Source of the DNA: RHKX01 sp963745755
Lineage (GTDB): Bacteria > Actinomycetota > Thermoleophilia > Solirubrobacterales > 70-9
Reading direction: 5' to 3'
Length of the DNA stretch: 64,000 nucleotides
Assembly: GCA_963745755.1 (NCBI GenBank)
Contig: CAVUYP010000001.1
Span: 1,364,001-1,428,000, forward strand
Positions 51,113 to 60,493 of this stretch are shown here, piece after piece. The number at the start of each line of letters is the position of its first letter. The stretch's first letter is position 1. A model generated the notes under the pieces. That model worked only from the letters and a program-made list of their open reading frames with translations. It did no database searches and was not told where the DNA came from. Made by a program: the position numbers and the translations under genes.

Positions 51113-52225
51113 GTGCCTCGCCGCATCGCCCTGCTCTTCCTGCTCGCCGCCCTCGCCGCGCTCGCCGCGCCCGCGATCGCCCCGGCCGGCACCTATCCGC
51201 CGCGCGGCAAGGACCTCTACGCGGGGGTCTCCGACGGCGGCTCCAAGCAGGACTACTTCGACTTCGCCGGAGCGGTCGGCCGGCACGTCCCGGTGATGCA
51301 GGCGTTCGAAACCTGGAACGCCTGGAACCAGGAGGCGATCAAGCGCTGGAAGCGGACCGAGACGCGTGGGATGCTGAGCGTCTCGACCTCGCCCTGCTAC
51401 GGCTGCGACGGGGTGATCAGCCCGCGGGCGATCCGCAGGGGCAAGGGCGACCGCTACCTGCTGACCGTCAACCGCAAGCTCGCGCAGTGGCGGCGGCCGA
51501 CCTACATCCGGCTGCTGCCGGAGATGAACGGTCACTGGAACCCGTATGCGGCCTTCAACTCGGACGGCTCACGCCGCGGCCGCTCGCACAAGACGGCACA
51601 GTTCCGGAAGGCCTGGAAGCGGGCCGTGATCGTGATCCGCGGCGGGCCCCGGCGCGAGATCAACCGGAGGCTGAAGCGCAACCGGATGCCGCCGCTGACG
51701 ACCGGCCGGCGCGGCAGCCGGCCGCCGGTCAACATCCCGCAGCCGAAGGTTGCGTTCATGTGGGTCCCGCAGACCAGCGGCTCGCCCGACCGCCGCGGCA
51801 ACGGCCCCCGCGCCTACTGGCCGGGCGGCAAGTACGTCGACTGGATCGGCGCCGACATCTACGGGAAGTTCCCGAACTTCGGCGGCCTCAGCCGCTTCTA
51901 CAAGGACTTCAAGGGCAAGCCGTTCGTGCTCGGCGAGTGGGGACCATGGGACGTCGACCGCCCCGCCTTCACCAAGCACCTGTTCCGCTGGATCCGCAAG
52001 CACGGCCGCGCGAAGATGGCGGTCTACTACCAGGGCTTCGGCCCCGGCAACCCGTTCGAGCTCGACCACTACCCGTCCAGCCGCCGGGCGCTGCGCCGGG
52101 AGCTGAAGGGCAGGCGCTGGGTCAAGCACGCTCCCGACTCACGGCGGCCGGACGGCAACGGCCACAGCCGCGGCGGCCCCGACGGTGTCCCGCCGCCGCC
52201 CGAGGTAGGAAAGCTGCTTCGGTAG
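51113..52225 (+). CDS. Secreted glycoside hydrolase, GH26-like
   Basis: The 370-aa product starts at GTG 51113 with a signal peptide (RRIALLFLLAALAALAAPAIA). The TIM-barrel signs of GH26 are present: PTYIRLLPEMNGHWNPYA holds the acid/base Glu in the E-M-N pattern, and FVLGEWGPWD holds the nucleophile Glu. GH26 enzymes cut beta-mannans and related glucans. The C-terminal tail is basic and disordered. An ATG at 51062 would place 17 non-signal residues before the hydrophobic core, so 51113 is preferred. It stands alone, divergent from the ligase gene. Confidence 0.75.
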   Translation: MPRRIALLFLLAALAALAAPAIAPAGTYPPRGKDLYAGVSDGGSKQDYFDFAGAVGRHVPVMQAFETWNAWNQEAIKRWKRTETRGMLSVSTSPCYGCDGVISPRAIRRGKGDRYLLTVNRKLAQWRRPTYIRLLPEMNGHWNPYAAFNSDGSRRGRSHKTAQFRKAWKRAVIVIRGGPRREINRRLKRNRMPPLTTGRRGSRPPVNIPQPKVAFMWVPQTSGSPDRRGNGPRAYWPGGKYVDWIGADIYGKFPNFGGLSRFYKDFKGKPFVLGEWGPWDVDRPAFTKHLFRWIRKHGRAKMAVYYQGFGPGNPFELDHYPSSRRALRRELKGRRWVKHAPDSRRPDGNGHSRGGPDGVPPPPEVGKLLR

Positions 52226-52246
52226 TCGGGCTGCGAGACTCTTTCG

Positions 52247-53062
52247 GTGCCGGATCGCCGACAGCACCGAGACGAGGACGGCCAGCCGCTCGTCGAGGAA
52301 CTGGTCGAGGAACTGGTCGAGGAGCACACGAACTGGATACCGATCATCGCCGCGGTCTTCGCGCTGCTTTCGATCGTCGCCCTCGTCCTGCTCGTCGATC
52401 CGCTGCGCAGCGCCGTCACCGATGCGCTCAGCGGCGACACCGACTCGCTGCGCAGCGACCTGCGCGGGTTCGGCGCCGGCGGCGTCCTCGTCGTCCTCGC
52501 CCTGGCGATCTCGCACGCGGTCGTCTTCTACCCGGCCGAGGTCCTCGACGCCGCGGTCGGGTTCGTCTACGGCGTCTGGTTCGGGCTGCCGCTGATGCTC
52601 GCCGGATGGCTGCTCAACGGCCTGCTCTGCCACCAGATCGGCCGCCACGCGGCGCGCCCGGCGCTCGTCCGGATGTTCGGCGCCGAGCGGTTCGAGGGCT
52701 ACGAGCGGGCGGTCGAGCGCGGCGGCGTGACGCTGCTGCTCGCCTGCCGGATGGTGCCGATCGTCCCGTTCAGCCTGTTCAGCTACGTCGCCGGATCGGC
52801 GCGGGTGCCGCTCGGCACGTTCCTGTGGACGACGGCCGTCGGCTACATACCGCTGACCCTGCTGTTCGTCTACCTCGGCAGCCGGCTCGAGGAGCTGTCG
52901 CCGAACGACCCGGCGATCTGGATCGGCGCCGCCGGGCTGATCTTCTTCATCCTCGTCACCCGCCGGGTCCTGCCGATGCTCAACGGCGGCGACCGCAGGC
53001 CGGCGGCGGATGCGGCCGAGCCCGCCGAGCCGGCGCCGCCCCCCGTCGTCGACGAGCCCTGA
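52247..53062 (+). CDS. TVP38/TMEM64 (DedA-like) family membrane protein
   Basis: The 271-aa protein has about six helices. The hallmark segment AAVGFVYGVWFGLPLMLAGWLLNG is followed by CHQIGRHAARPAL and CRMVPIVPFSLFSYVAGSARVPLGTF, the conserved SNARE-associated region. These proteins act in lipid transport or scrambling at membranes. The N-terminal cytoplasmic part has the repeated VEEL encoded by a 12-bp direct repeat (52292-52327). The start is GTG at 52247. It converges on the potC gene. Confidence 0.85.
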   Translation: MPDRRQHRDEDGQPLVEELVEELVEEHTNWIPIIAAVFALLSIVALVLLVDPLRSAVTDALSGDTDSLRSDLRGFGAGGVLVVLALAISHAVVFYPAEVLDAAVGFVYGVWFGLPLMLAGWLLNGLLCHQIGRHAARPALVRMFGAERFEGYERAVERGGVTLLLACRMVPIVPFSLFSYVAGSARVPLGTFLWTTAVGYIPLTLLFVYLGSRLEELSPNDPAIWIGAAGLIFFILVTRRVLPMLNGGDRRPAADAAEPAEPAPPPVVDEP

Positions 53063-53074
53063 GCGCCGGCCGGC

Positions 53075-53923
53075 CTACGGCACCGCGGTGCCCTCGGCCG
53101 CCACCGCGCCGCCGCCGCGAACCGGCGCCGCTCCACCCTCCTCGCGGGTCAGCTTGTGGGCGAGGTAGACGGGCACGATCGAGATCAGGATCACCAGCAC
53201 CGCGACGACGTTGACGATCGGCAGCTGGTTCGGCCGCGAGAAGTTGCTGAAGATCCAGATCGGCAGGGTCTGCTCGCCGGCGCCGGCGGTGAAGGTCGTG
53301 ACGATGATCTCGTCGAAGGAGAGGCCGAACGCGAGCAGGCCGCCGGCGACGAGCGCCGTCTGCATGCTCGGCAGCGTCACCCGCCGAAACGTCATCCACG
53401 GGGTGGCGCCGAGGTCGGCGGAGGCCTCCTCGAAGGAGCCGGAGACGCGGCGAAGCCGGGCGACGACGTTGTTGTAGACGACGACGATGCAGAACGTGGC
53501 GTGGCCGACGACGATCGTGAACAGGCCGAGGTCGATGCCGAGGATCTGCGTGAACGTCGTGTTCAGGGCGACGCCGGTGACGATCCCGGGCAGCGCGATC
53601 GGCAGGATGACGAGGAACGAGATCGTCTCGCGGCCGAAGAATCGGAAGCGGGCGACCGCGAGCGACGCCAGCGAGCCGAGGATCAGCGCCACCGCGGTGG
53701 CGACGAGGCCGACCTGGATCGAGGTGAAGAATGCGTCGCGGGCGCCGCTGTTGTCGAGCGCGTCGCCGACCCAGGTCGTCGTCAGGCTCGGCGGCGGCCA
53801 CTCCAGGGACCGGCTCGAGTTGAACGCGTAGATGAAGATGACGAGCAGCGGGATGTAGATGAACGCGAGCGTCACCCCGCTCGCCGCCCGCAGCAGCAGC
53901 TCGGCGCGCCGCGACAGCCTCAC
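53075..53923 (-). CDS. potC: Polyamine ABC transporter permease PotC-type
   Basis: The 282-aa permease has six helices. The EAA loop is ASADLGATPWMTFRRVTLPSM, which contacts the ATPase. The opening TLAFIYIPLLVIFIYAFNSS and SFDEIIVTTFTAGAGEQTLP are typical of PotC. It pairs with PotB to form the channel for spermidine or putrescine; other small cations are possible. It is the last gene of potA-potD-potB-potC, starting 19 bp after potB. Confidence 0.9.
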   Translation of the reverse strand: MRLSRRAELLLRAASGVTLAFIYIPLLVIFIYAFNSSRSLEWPPPSLTTTWVGDALDNSGARDAFFTSIQVGLVATAVALILGSLASLAVARFRFFGRETISFLVILPIALPGIVTGVALNTTFTQILGIDLGLFTIVVGHATFCIVVVYNNVVARLRRVSGSFEEASADLGATPWMTFRRVTLPSMQTALVAGGLLAFGLSFDEIIVTTFTAGAGEQTLPIWIFSNFSRPNQLPIVNVVAVLVILISIVPVYLAHKLTREEGGAAPVRGGGAVAAEGTAVP

Positions 53924-53942
53924 GATCTCTCCCCTTCGCCGC

Positions 53943-54839
53943 TCATACGTGCTCGAAGGCGCCGAGCCGGCGGGCGATCAGCAGGTAGACGATCATGATC
54001 GCGATCGGCACCGTCGCGAACGCCGCCGCCAGCGGCAGGTTGTTGGTGATGTTCGAATAGACGACGTTGCCGATGAACTGCGTCGAGCTGACCAGCGACG
54101 GCGTGATGAAGTCGCCGAGGGTCAGCGAGAAGGTGAAGATCGAGCCGGCGACGATCGCCGGGAAGACGAGCGGCCAGATGACGCTGCGGAAGGTGCGCCA
54201 CGGCTTCGCGCCGAGATCGTCGGAGGCGGCGAGGACCGAGTTCGGGATCCGCTCCAGGCCCGCGTAGACGGGGATGATCATGTACGGCAGCCAGATGTAG
54301 CTCATGACGAGCCAGACGGCGACGTTGCCGTAGCCGGGGCCGGAGAGGCCGAGCGGGTCGAGGACCCAGTTGAAGATGCCGTCCTCGCTGAGGATCGTCC
54401 GCCAGGCGTAGACCTTGACCAGGTACGAGGACCAGAGCGGGACGAGCACGGCGACGACCAGCAACCCCTTCGAGCGCGGCCGCGCGACCTTCGCCATGAA
54501 GAACGCCAGCGGCAGTGCCAGCAGCGCGTCGGTGACCGTGACCAGGGCCGCGATCAGGATCGTCCGGGCGGTGATCGTCCGGTAGACCGGCTCGCTGATC
54601 AGCGTGTCGAAGTTGTCCAGCGTGAACGTCTGCTGAACCTCGCCGCTGAGCTCGCCGAGCGACCAGAAGCTGGCCGCGAGCAGAACCGCCAGCGACCCCA
54701 GGTAGCCGACTACCAGCCAGCCGACCGGGCCGGCCAGCAGGGCGCCGACCTGAAGGCGCGGACGGCCGTGGAAGAGGTCGGCGAGCCTGTGGCCCACCGA
54801 CCTCCTCGGCGCCGGAGCTCCGAGCCCCCCTGCCTCCAC
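53943..54839 (-). CDS. potB: Polyamine ABC transporter permease PotB-type
   Basis: The 298-aa permease has six helices. The EAA loop is ASDDLGAKPWRTFRSVIWPLV, with further PotB-like segments LVPLWSSYLVKVYAWRTIL and SLTLGDFITPSLV. The N-terminal extension (GLGAPAPRRSVGHRLADLF) is cytoplasmic. The start appears to be GTG at 54839; a 29-bp gap separates it from potD. It forms a heterodimer with PotC. Confidence 0.9.
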   Translation of the reverse strand: MEAGGLGAPAPRRSVGHRLADLFHGRPRLQVGALLAGPVGWLVVGYLGSLAVLLAASFWSLGELSGEVQQTFTLDNFDTLISEPVYRTITARTILIAALVTVTDALLALPLAFFMAKVARPRSKGLLVVAVLVPLWSSYLVKVYAWRTILSEDGIFNWVLDPLGLSGPGYGNVAVWLVMSYIWLPYMIIPVYAGLERIPNSVLAASDDLGAKPWRTFRSVIWPLVFPAIVAGSIFTFSLTLGDFITPSLVSSTQFIGNVVYSNITNNLPLAAAFATVPIAIMIVYLLIARRLGAFEHV

Positions 54840-54868
54840 GGTCGTCTCGCGCCTCGCGGTCGTCGTTG

Positions 54869-56074
54869 CTAGCCCTTGATCTCCGTCCAGGCCTGGTTCC
54901 AGTCGTCGTATGTCTTGCAGACATCGCCGCGGTCATCGCCGCAGTCGGCGACCGGAGTCGTCCAGTAGTAGAGATCGTCCAGGTACTGCTTGCCGTCCGC
55001 GTCGTAGATCTTGCAGTGATTCGGATCGGCGGTGAACTGGCAGGCCTTCTCGTTGGCCGGTGCCTCGCCGAACCACTCCGCCACGGCGGCGTTCGTCTTC
55101 GGGTCGATGATGTGGTTCATCCACATGTACATGCAGTTCGGATGCTTGGCATCAGAGCTGATCATCCACGTGTCCGACCAACCGGTCGATCCCTCGCTCG
55201 GCAGCACCGCATCGACGGGTTGATTGTCGGCCTGCAGCAGCTGGTTGATCACCTGCCAGGTCGTGCCGACGGTGCTGTCGCCGTTCGTGAACGCCTGGAT
55301 CTCCTTGGTGTAGTCGGACCAGTACTCACCGATGTAGTCGTTCTGCGTCTTCAGCAGGTCGACGGCCGCGTTGAACTGGGCATCGTCGAGCTCGTAGGGG
55401 TTGGTGATCCCCAGGTCGGGCTGCGTCTTCATCAGATACAGCGCCGCGTCGGCGATGTAGATCGGGCTGTCGTAGGCCGTGATCTTGCCCTTCTGCTTCT
55501 CCATCTGGGCGGGATCGAAGACCGCACCCCATGAATCCGGAGCCGGCTTCACGTCGTCGGTGTTGTACATCAGCAGGTTCGCCCCGCGACCATGCGGAAT
55601 CCCGTACATCTGCCCGTCGACGCTGTTGTAGGGCTGGTCCTTCAGACCCGGGAAGACGTCCGCGTAGTTGGGAACCAGGTCGGTGTTGACCGGGGCGACG
55701 TCGCCGCCGTCGATCAGCCGCAGCGTCGCATCGCCGGACGCCGAGACGCCGTCGTACTCGCCGGTCCGCATCAGCTGCACCATCTCGTCCGAGGTGTTGC
55801 CGATCTTGACGTTGACCTGACAGCCGGTCTGCTTCTCGAAGTCGCTGACCCAGTCGACCTTGGAATCGGTCGAGCCGTCCTCGCAGTAACCGGCCCAGCA
55901 GATCAGGTTGACCTCACCTTCGCCATTTCCGACCTCGGTCAGCATCGCCTCATCGCTGCTCGAGCTGTCGCTCGAGTCACTGCTTCCGCAACCGATCGCG
56001 AAAGCGGCAATGAAGACGCTCAGGCCTGCCACGGCGAGCCAGGCCCACCGTGCAGAGCGCGCATCGCTACTCAT
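54869..56074 (-). CDS. potD: Polyamine-type substrate-binding lipoprotein PotD
   Basis: The 401-aa lipoprotein has lipobox AIGC (SVFIAAFAIGCGSSDSSDSS) and a Ser/Asp linker. The binding-protein fold carries LICWAGYCEDGSTDSKVDWV, EYDGVSASGDATLRLIDGGD and IPHGRGANLLMYNTD, as in PotD/PotF-type proteins. Several Cys in the C-terminal half (NCMYMW, KACQF, DCGDDRGDVC) suggest disulphides. Its start overlaps the potA stop (ATGA). The ligand is inferred from the family. Confidence 0.9.
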   Translation of the reverse strand: MSSDARSARWAWLAVAGLSVFIAAFAIGCGSSDSSDSSSSDEAMLTEVGNGEGEVNLICWAGYCEDGSTDSKVDWVSDFEKQTGCQVNVKIGNTSDEMVQLMRTGEYDGVSASGDATLRLIDGGDVAPVNTDLVPNYADVFPGLKDQPYNSVDGQMYGIPHGRGANLLMYNTDDVKPAPDSWGAVFDPAQMEKQKGKITAYDSPIYIADAALYLMKTQPDLGITNPYELDDAQFNAAVDLLKTQNDYIGEYWSDYTKEIQAFTNGDSTVGTTWQVINQLLQADNQPVDAVLPSEGSTGWSDTWMISSDAKHPNCMYMWMNHIIDPKTNAAVAEWFGEAPANEKACQFTADPNHCKIYDADGKQYLDDLYYWTTPVADCGDDRGDVCKTYDDWNQAWTEIKG

Positions 56075-57156
56075 TCTTCCTCCTCTGTTGATTGACCTAC
56101 CCCTTGCTCGGCGACCGCGACCGTGTGCTCACGGCGCCAACCAACCCTGACCCGCTGCCCCCTCAGGCCTTCGTCTTCGTGTGAACTCTGCTCGAGGTTC
56201 TGGCGGGCGACCTGAAGCCGGTCGCCGCCGTCGAGCTCGACGTGGAAGCGGGTCACCATCCCCGCGTAGGAGACGTCGGCGATCGTGCCTGCGGCGACGA
56301 CGAGGTCGTCCGCCGGCTCGTCGCCGACGAGCAGCCGGACCTTCTCGGGACGGACCGTGAAGCTGGCGCCGTCGCGGTGGATCAGGTTCGAGACGCCGAC
56401 GAATCCGGCGACGAACGCGTTCGCCGGCCGCTCGTAGACGCCTTCGGGCTCGCCGATCTGCTCGACCCGCCCCTCGTTGAACACGGCGATCCGGTCCGAC
56501 ATCGTCAGCGCCTCCTCCTGGTCGTGGGTGACGTAGACGAAGGTGATGCCGACCTCGCGCTGGATCTGCTTGAGCTCGACCTGGAGCTGCTCGCGGAGCT
56601 TCAGGTCGAGGGCGCCGAGCGGCTCGTCGAGGAGGAGGACGCGGGGGCGGTTGACGATCGCCCGGGCGAGGGCGACGCGCTGGCGCTGCCCACCCGAGAG
56701 CTCGGTGGGCTTGCGGTCGTCGTAGCCGGTCAGGCGGACCATCTCGAGCGCCGCAGCGCGCCGCTTGCGGCGCTCGTCCTTGCCGACCTTGGCGACCCGG
56801 AGCCCGTACTCGACGTTGTCGCCGACGCTCATGTGCGGGAACAGCGCGTAGTCCTGAAAGACGGTGTTGACGTCGCGGTCGTAGGCAGCGAGCTCGGTCA
56901 CGTCGGCAGCGCCGAGCTCGATCCGCCCCTCGTCGGGCAGCTCGAAGCCGGCGACCATCCGCAGCATCGTCGTCTTCCCGGACCCGGACGGCCCGAGCAT
57001 CGTGAAGAACTCGCCCCGGCGGATCTCGAGATCGACCCGGTCGACCGCAACGACGTCTCCGTAGGTCTTCCGGACCCCCGAAAGGCGGACGTCGGGAGTC
57101 GATTCGGAATCGATGCTGGTGCTGGTTTTCGAGGCTGCCTTTGCCAATTGGTACAA
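56071..57156 (-). CDS. potA: Polyamine ABC transporter ATPase PotA
   Basis: The 361-aa ATPase has Walker A LGPSGSGKTTMLR, Q-loop VFQDYALFPHM, signature LSGGQRQRVALARAI, Walker B VLLLDEPLGALD, the H-loop VTHDQEEALTMSD and a C-terminal TOBE domain (SFTVRPEKVRLLV). It powers the PotBC channel. The start is probably TTG at 57156 (LYQLAKAAS); another TTG lies three codons later. First gene of the operon. Confidence 0.93.
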   Translation of the reverse strand: MYQLAKAASKTSTSIDSESTPDVRLSGVRKTYGDVVAVDRVDLEIRRGEFFTMLGPSGSGKTTMLRMVAGFELPDEGRIELGAADVTELAAYDRDVNTVFQDYALFPHMSVGDNVEYGLRVAKVGKDERRKRRAAALEMVRLTGYDDRKPTELSGGQRQRVALARAIVNRPRVLLLDEPLGALDLKLREQLQVELKQIQREVGITFVYVTHDQEEALTMSDRIAVFNEGRVEQIGEPEGVYERPANAFVAGFVGVSNLIHRDGASFTVRPEKVRLLVGDEPADDLVVAAGTIADVSYAGMVTRFHVELDGGDRLQVARQNLEQSSHEDEGLRGQRVRVGWRREHTVAVAEQGVGQSTEEEE

Positions 57157-57260
57157 AGGATCGACGGGACCTGCTCGACGCTATCCCAAACTGATGCCTG
57201 TGTGGATTACGGCTCCGGCCAACATTGGCGCCCGCCGTTGGACGCCGTGTACAGCGGACC

Positions 57261-58259
57261 TCAGCCGGTCAGGCGCCAGGCGACCGGATCGGTGCCCGCG
57301 ACCGGCTCGGCCTCGCCGAGGGCACGCAGGTGGTCGAGATAGGCGAGCGCCAGCTGCAGCCCCCAGGCGGCGGCCGCCGGGCTGACCTCGCCGGGGCCGA
57401 GCAGGTCGGGGACGGTGTCGAACGCCGGCCGCTCCCCCTCTGCGAGGGCGCCGCGGACCCGGCCGAGCTGCTCGGCGACGAGCTCGCGGTTGGCCTCGAT
57501 CTTGGCGCCGACGTCGCGGAAGGTCCGACCGTGGCCCGGCAGGCAGAGCCGCACGTCGAGCTCGTCGACGACGTCGAGCGAGGCGAGGAACTCGCCGACC
57601 GGATCGGGGGTATGTCCCTGGTCGAAGAACAGCGAGATCCTGCCGAGCAGGTGGTCGCCGGAGATCAGCAGGCCGCTCTCGGGCTCGTGGAGGACGACGT
57701 GCGAGGGCGCGTGGCCGGGGGTCTCGTAGGTGCGGAAGAAGCCGAGGTCGGTGGCGACCTCGACACCGTCGATGAGGTCGCGGTCGGGGGCGACGACGCG
57801 GTCGATCAGCGGGTCCTCGCCCTTGCGCTCCTCGTAGCGGGCCAGCGCCGCCTTCGGGACGCCGCTCTGCCTCGCCACCTCGATGCGGCGCTCGAGGGCG
57901 CGGTCGGGATCCTCGGCCATCGCGCGAACGTGCTCCCAGGCCGGGTGCATCCAGAGCTCGCAGCCGGCCGCGTCGACGATCGGCCCGGCGCATCCGTAGT
58001 GATCGGTGTGAGAGTGAGTGCAGACGAGCAGGCGGATGTCGCGCAGCTTCAGCTTCGCCTGTCCGAGCGCCAGCTCGAGCTGGTGGAGCCCGTCATCGCC
58101 GCCGACGCCGGTGTCGAACAGGACGATCCCGTCGCCCCGCGAGATCGCCCACGAGTTGACGTGCGGCACCCCCGGCCATGGGCACGGCAGCCGCAGCCGC
58201 CAGACGCCCGGGAGGACCTTCTCGCTGCGGGCAACCTCGTTGCGGCGGTCGGCGCTCAT
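57261..58259 (-). CDS. MBL-fold metallohydrolase with C-terminal helical domain
   Basis: The 332-aa protein has the metal motif THSHTDHYG, then ETPGHAPSHVV, LLISGDHLLG and LPGHGRTFRDV. The C-terminal region (ANRELVAEQLGRVRGALAEG ... AYLDHL) is a helical domain of the glyoxalase II-like/LACTB2-like group. The likely substrates are thioesters, but they are not determined. It is divergent from a second MBL gene 62 bp away. Confidence 0.85.
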   Translation of the reverse strand: MSADRRNEVARSEKVLPGVWRLRLPCPWPGVPHVNSWAISRGDGIVLFDTGVGGDDGLHQLELALGQAKLKLRDIRLLVCTHSHTDHYGCAGPIVDAAGCELWMHPAWEHVRAMAEDPDRALERRIEVARQSGVPKAALARYEERKGEDPLIDRVVAPDRDLIDGVEVATDLGFFRTYETPGHAPSHVVLHEPESGLLISGDHLLGRISLFFDQGHTPDPVGEFLASLDVVDELDVRLCLPGHGRTFRDVGAKIEANRELVAEQLGRVRGALAEGERPAFDTVPDLLGPGEVSPAAAAWGLQLALAYLDHLRALGEAEPVAGTDPVAWRLTG

Positions 58260-58321
58260 CAGCGCGAGCCTATCCCGCCGCTGCTGCCGGAGCCGGCCCG
58301 GCTCCGGTTAGGATCCGCGCC

Positions 58322-59017
58322 ATGAGCATTCCCACCGTCGAGAGCCACACCCGGATCAGCCGCTACGGCATCGTCAACGCCTTCCTCGTCCAGGAGGAGG
58401 ACGGGCTGACGCTGATCGACACCGCGCTCAAGGGCAGCGCCAAGAAGATCCTCGCCGCCGCCGCCGACCTCGGTGCGCCGATCGTCAGGATCGCGCTCAC
58501 CCACGCCCACGGCGACCACATCGGCTCGCTCGACGCGCTTGCCGCCGAGCTCCCCGACGTCGAGGTGCTGATCACCGCCCGCGACGCCATCCTGCTCGCC
58601 GGCGACACGAGCCTGCAGGAGGGCGAGACCGGCAAGCTCCGGGGCAGCTACCCGGGCGCGAAGACGAAGCCGACCGGCACGATTGCGGGCGGCGACCGGA
58701 TCGGATCGCTCGAGGTGATCGCGACGCCGGGCCACACCCCCGGGCACGTCTCCTTCCTCGACAGCCGCGACCGGACCCTCTATTGCGGCGACGTCTTCTC
58801 GACCCTGTTCGGCGTCTACACCACCGCCCGCGCCAACCCGCTCTTCCCGCTGGTGACGATGGCGACCTGGAACAAGGAGCTGGAGCTGGAGAGCGCGATC
58901 GAGCTGCGCACCCACGAGCCGTCGGCCCTCGCCCCCGGCCACGGCCCGGTCAACATCGACGCCCTCGAGCAGATGGACGACGCGATCGCCAAAGCGGCCG
59001 AGATCGCCGCCAAGTAG
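58322..59017 (+). CDS. MBL-fold metallohydrolase (short)
   Basis: The 231-aa single-domain protein has THAHGDHIGSLD, ATPGHTPGHVSFLD, TLYCGDVFSTLFG and LAPGHGPVNID. No extra domain is present, so it is a compact glyoxalase II-like hydrolase. The ATG at 58322 is used. The stop at 59017 is followed at once by the hairpin repeat at 59024. Substrate unknown. Confidence 0.85.
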   Translation: MSIPTVESHTRISRYGIVNAFLVQEEDGLTLIDTALKGSAKKILAAAADLGAPIVRIALTHAHGDHIGSLDALAAELPDVEVLITARDAILLAGDTSLQEGETGKLRGSYPGAKTKPTGTIAGGDRIGSLEVIATPGHTPGHVSFLDSRDRTLYCGDVFSTLFGVYTTARANPLFPLVTMATWNKELELESAIELRTHEPSALAPGHGPVNIDALEQMDDAIAKAAEIAAK

Positions 59018-59023
59018 ATGATT

Positions 59024-59207
59024 CCGGCGGAATGCTCCGCTGCGCGTCCGCTTCCGCCGGTCGGCGCGGTGAACGGGGCGGGATGACATGTGTGTTGGGC
59101 CCAAGCGGGGGGCTCCGCTGCGCGTCCGCTACCGCCGGTCGGCGCGGTGAACGGGGCGGGATGACATCTGTGTTGGGCCCAACCGGGGGGCTCCGCTGCG
59201 CGTCGCC
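59024..59207. repeat. Hairpin-bearing repeat with 78-bp tandem copies
   Basis: A hairpin with arms CCGGCGGAA (59024-59032) and TTCCGCCGG (59052-59060) and a 19-nt loop opens the element. From 59034 a 78-bp unit starting GCTCCGCTGCGCGTCCGC repeats at 59112, with a partial copy at 59190. The later copies lack the left hairpin arm. A related single copy lies at 62766. Confidence 0.85.
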
Positions 59208-59213
59208 CGGCGC

Positions 59214-59252
59214 TTGGGCGATTACGGGCTGATTCGGCGCGTTATCGCCCAA
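59214..59252. terminator. 9-bp inverted repeat between convergent genes
   Basis: TTGGGCGAT (59214-59222) and ATCGCCCAA (59244-59252) are perfectly complementary, with a 21-nt loop. It lies between the MBL and desaturase stops. The loop is long for a terminator and no U-tract follows. Confidence 0.35.
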
Positions 59253-59295
59253 TCGCGGCCCGTGGCTCGCGGCCCGCAGCCGCCGGGGCCGGTGT

Positions 59296-60336
59296 CTAGG
59301 TCGTCGAGGTGGCCGGGCGGGCGTGGACCTGGTTGCGCCGGTGGCTGGCCTTCGCGGCGGCGAAGCCGACGAGCTGCTTGCCCGACGGGTCCCAGAGCTT
59401 GAGCCGGGAGCTGCGCAGGGCCTTGCGGACGGTCAGGACCGGGACCTGCTCGAAGACCTCCATCCCGTCGTGGGCCCGCTGCAGGCTGTAGTTCGGCACC
59501 CGGGCGCTGAGGTGGTGGACGTGGTGGAGGCCGATGTTGCCGGTGAAGAACTGCAGCGGCTGCGGGAGCTTCAGGTAGCTGCTGCCCTGCAGCGCCGCCT
59601 CCGAGTAGTCCCAGCTCTCGGTGTCCTCCCAGTAGACGTCCTCGTACTGGTGCTGGACGAAGAACAGCCAGACCCCGGCGGTCCCGGCGAGGACGACGAG
59701 CGGCGTCTCGATCAGCAGCACCGCCTGCCAGCCGAAGGCGGCGACCGCGAGGCCGATCATGACGACGACGGCGAGGTTGGTGAGCAGGATGCTGTTGCGG
59801 AGCTTGCCCGGCTTCGACCCGGCCCAGATCCGCGGGCCGATCAGCAGCGACCAGACCGGCCCGACGCCGAACATGACCAGCGGGTGGCGGAACAGTCGGT
59901 AGCCGAGCCGGGCCTGCCACGGCTTCGCGTAGTACTCGTCGACCGTCCAGGTCATCACGTCGCCGGTGCCGCGGCGATCGAGGTCGCCGGCCGAGCCGTG
60001 GTGAATCGCGTGGTGGTGGCGCCAGTTCGTGAAGCACTGGAAGGTGAGCAGGCCGAAGATCCGCCCGCCCCAGAGGTTCGCGCGGCGACTGTGGAAGAAC
60101 GAGCCGTGGGTGCAGTCATGGAAGAGGATGAAGGTTCGGAGCAGAAAGCCCGCGGCCGGGATCGAGATCAGCAGCACGAGCCAGTAGGAGACGTCGAGCG
60201 CCGCGTACATCACCGCCCAGAGGATCAGGAACGGCACAACCGAGGTGAGGATGTCGAGCAGCGAGCGCGACGATACGGGCTGCGCGTAGGGCGCCATCGC
60301 CTCTCGCCAGTACGGGTCGTTGGAGGGTTCACTCAT
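59296..60336 (-). CDS. Membrane fatty acid desaturase
   Basis: The 346-aa protein has the three His boxes of membrane diiron desaturases: LFHDCTHGSF, WRHHHAIHHG and LHHVHHL. They are set among four membrane helices (LTSVVPFLILWAVMYAAL; VSYWLVLLISIPAAGFLL; ILLTNLAVVVMIGLAVAA; VLLIETPLVVLAGTAGVWL). It introduces double bonds into acyl chains of membrane lipids, resembling the delta-12/omega-6 type. The ATG at 60336 follows GAGG at about 10-nt spacing. It is divergent from glnN. Confidence 0.88.
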   Translation of the reverse strand: MSEPSNDPYWREAMAPYAQPVSSRSLLDILTSVVPFLILWAVMYAALDVSYWLVLLISIPAAGFLLRTFILFHDCTHGSFFHSRRANLWGGRIFGLLTFQCFTNWRHHHAIHHGSAGDLDRRGTGDVMTWTVDEYYAKPWQARLGYRLFRHPLVMFGVGPVWSLLIGPRIWAGSKPGKLRNSILLTNLAVVVMIGLAVAAFGWQAVLLIETPLVVLAGTAGVWLFFVQHQYEDVYWEDTESWDYSEAALQGSSYLKLPQPLQFFTGNIGLHHVHHLSARVPNYSLQRAHDGMEVFEQVPVLTVRKALRSSRLKLWDPSGKQLVGFAAAKASHRRNQVHARPATSTT

Positions 60337-60493
60337 CGCGGTCCGTTCCTCGTGTTCGGGGCCGTCTTCGGCGCCGCGCACATCACCGCGACAAGCGCAA
60401 GCGTATTCGGTATCGGCGACGAAAGCGAGCCGCACCGAGGCGCCCGCCCCGATGGCGAAGCGTCGCGGCGGGAGTTTGTACGCACGGACAAAG

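Noticed and set aside
52292..52327. 12-bp tandem repeat (GTCGAGGAACTG, about three units)
   Set aside because: It lies inside the TVP38 gene and encodes an ordinary charged VEEL repeat before the first helix; no separate element is needed to explain it.
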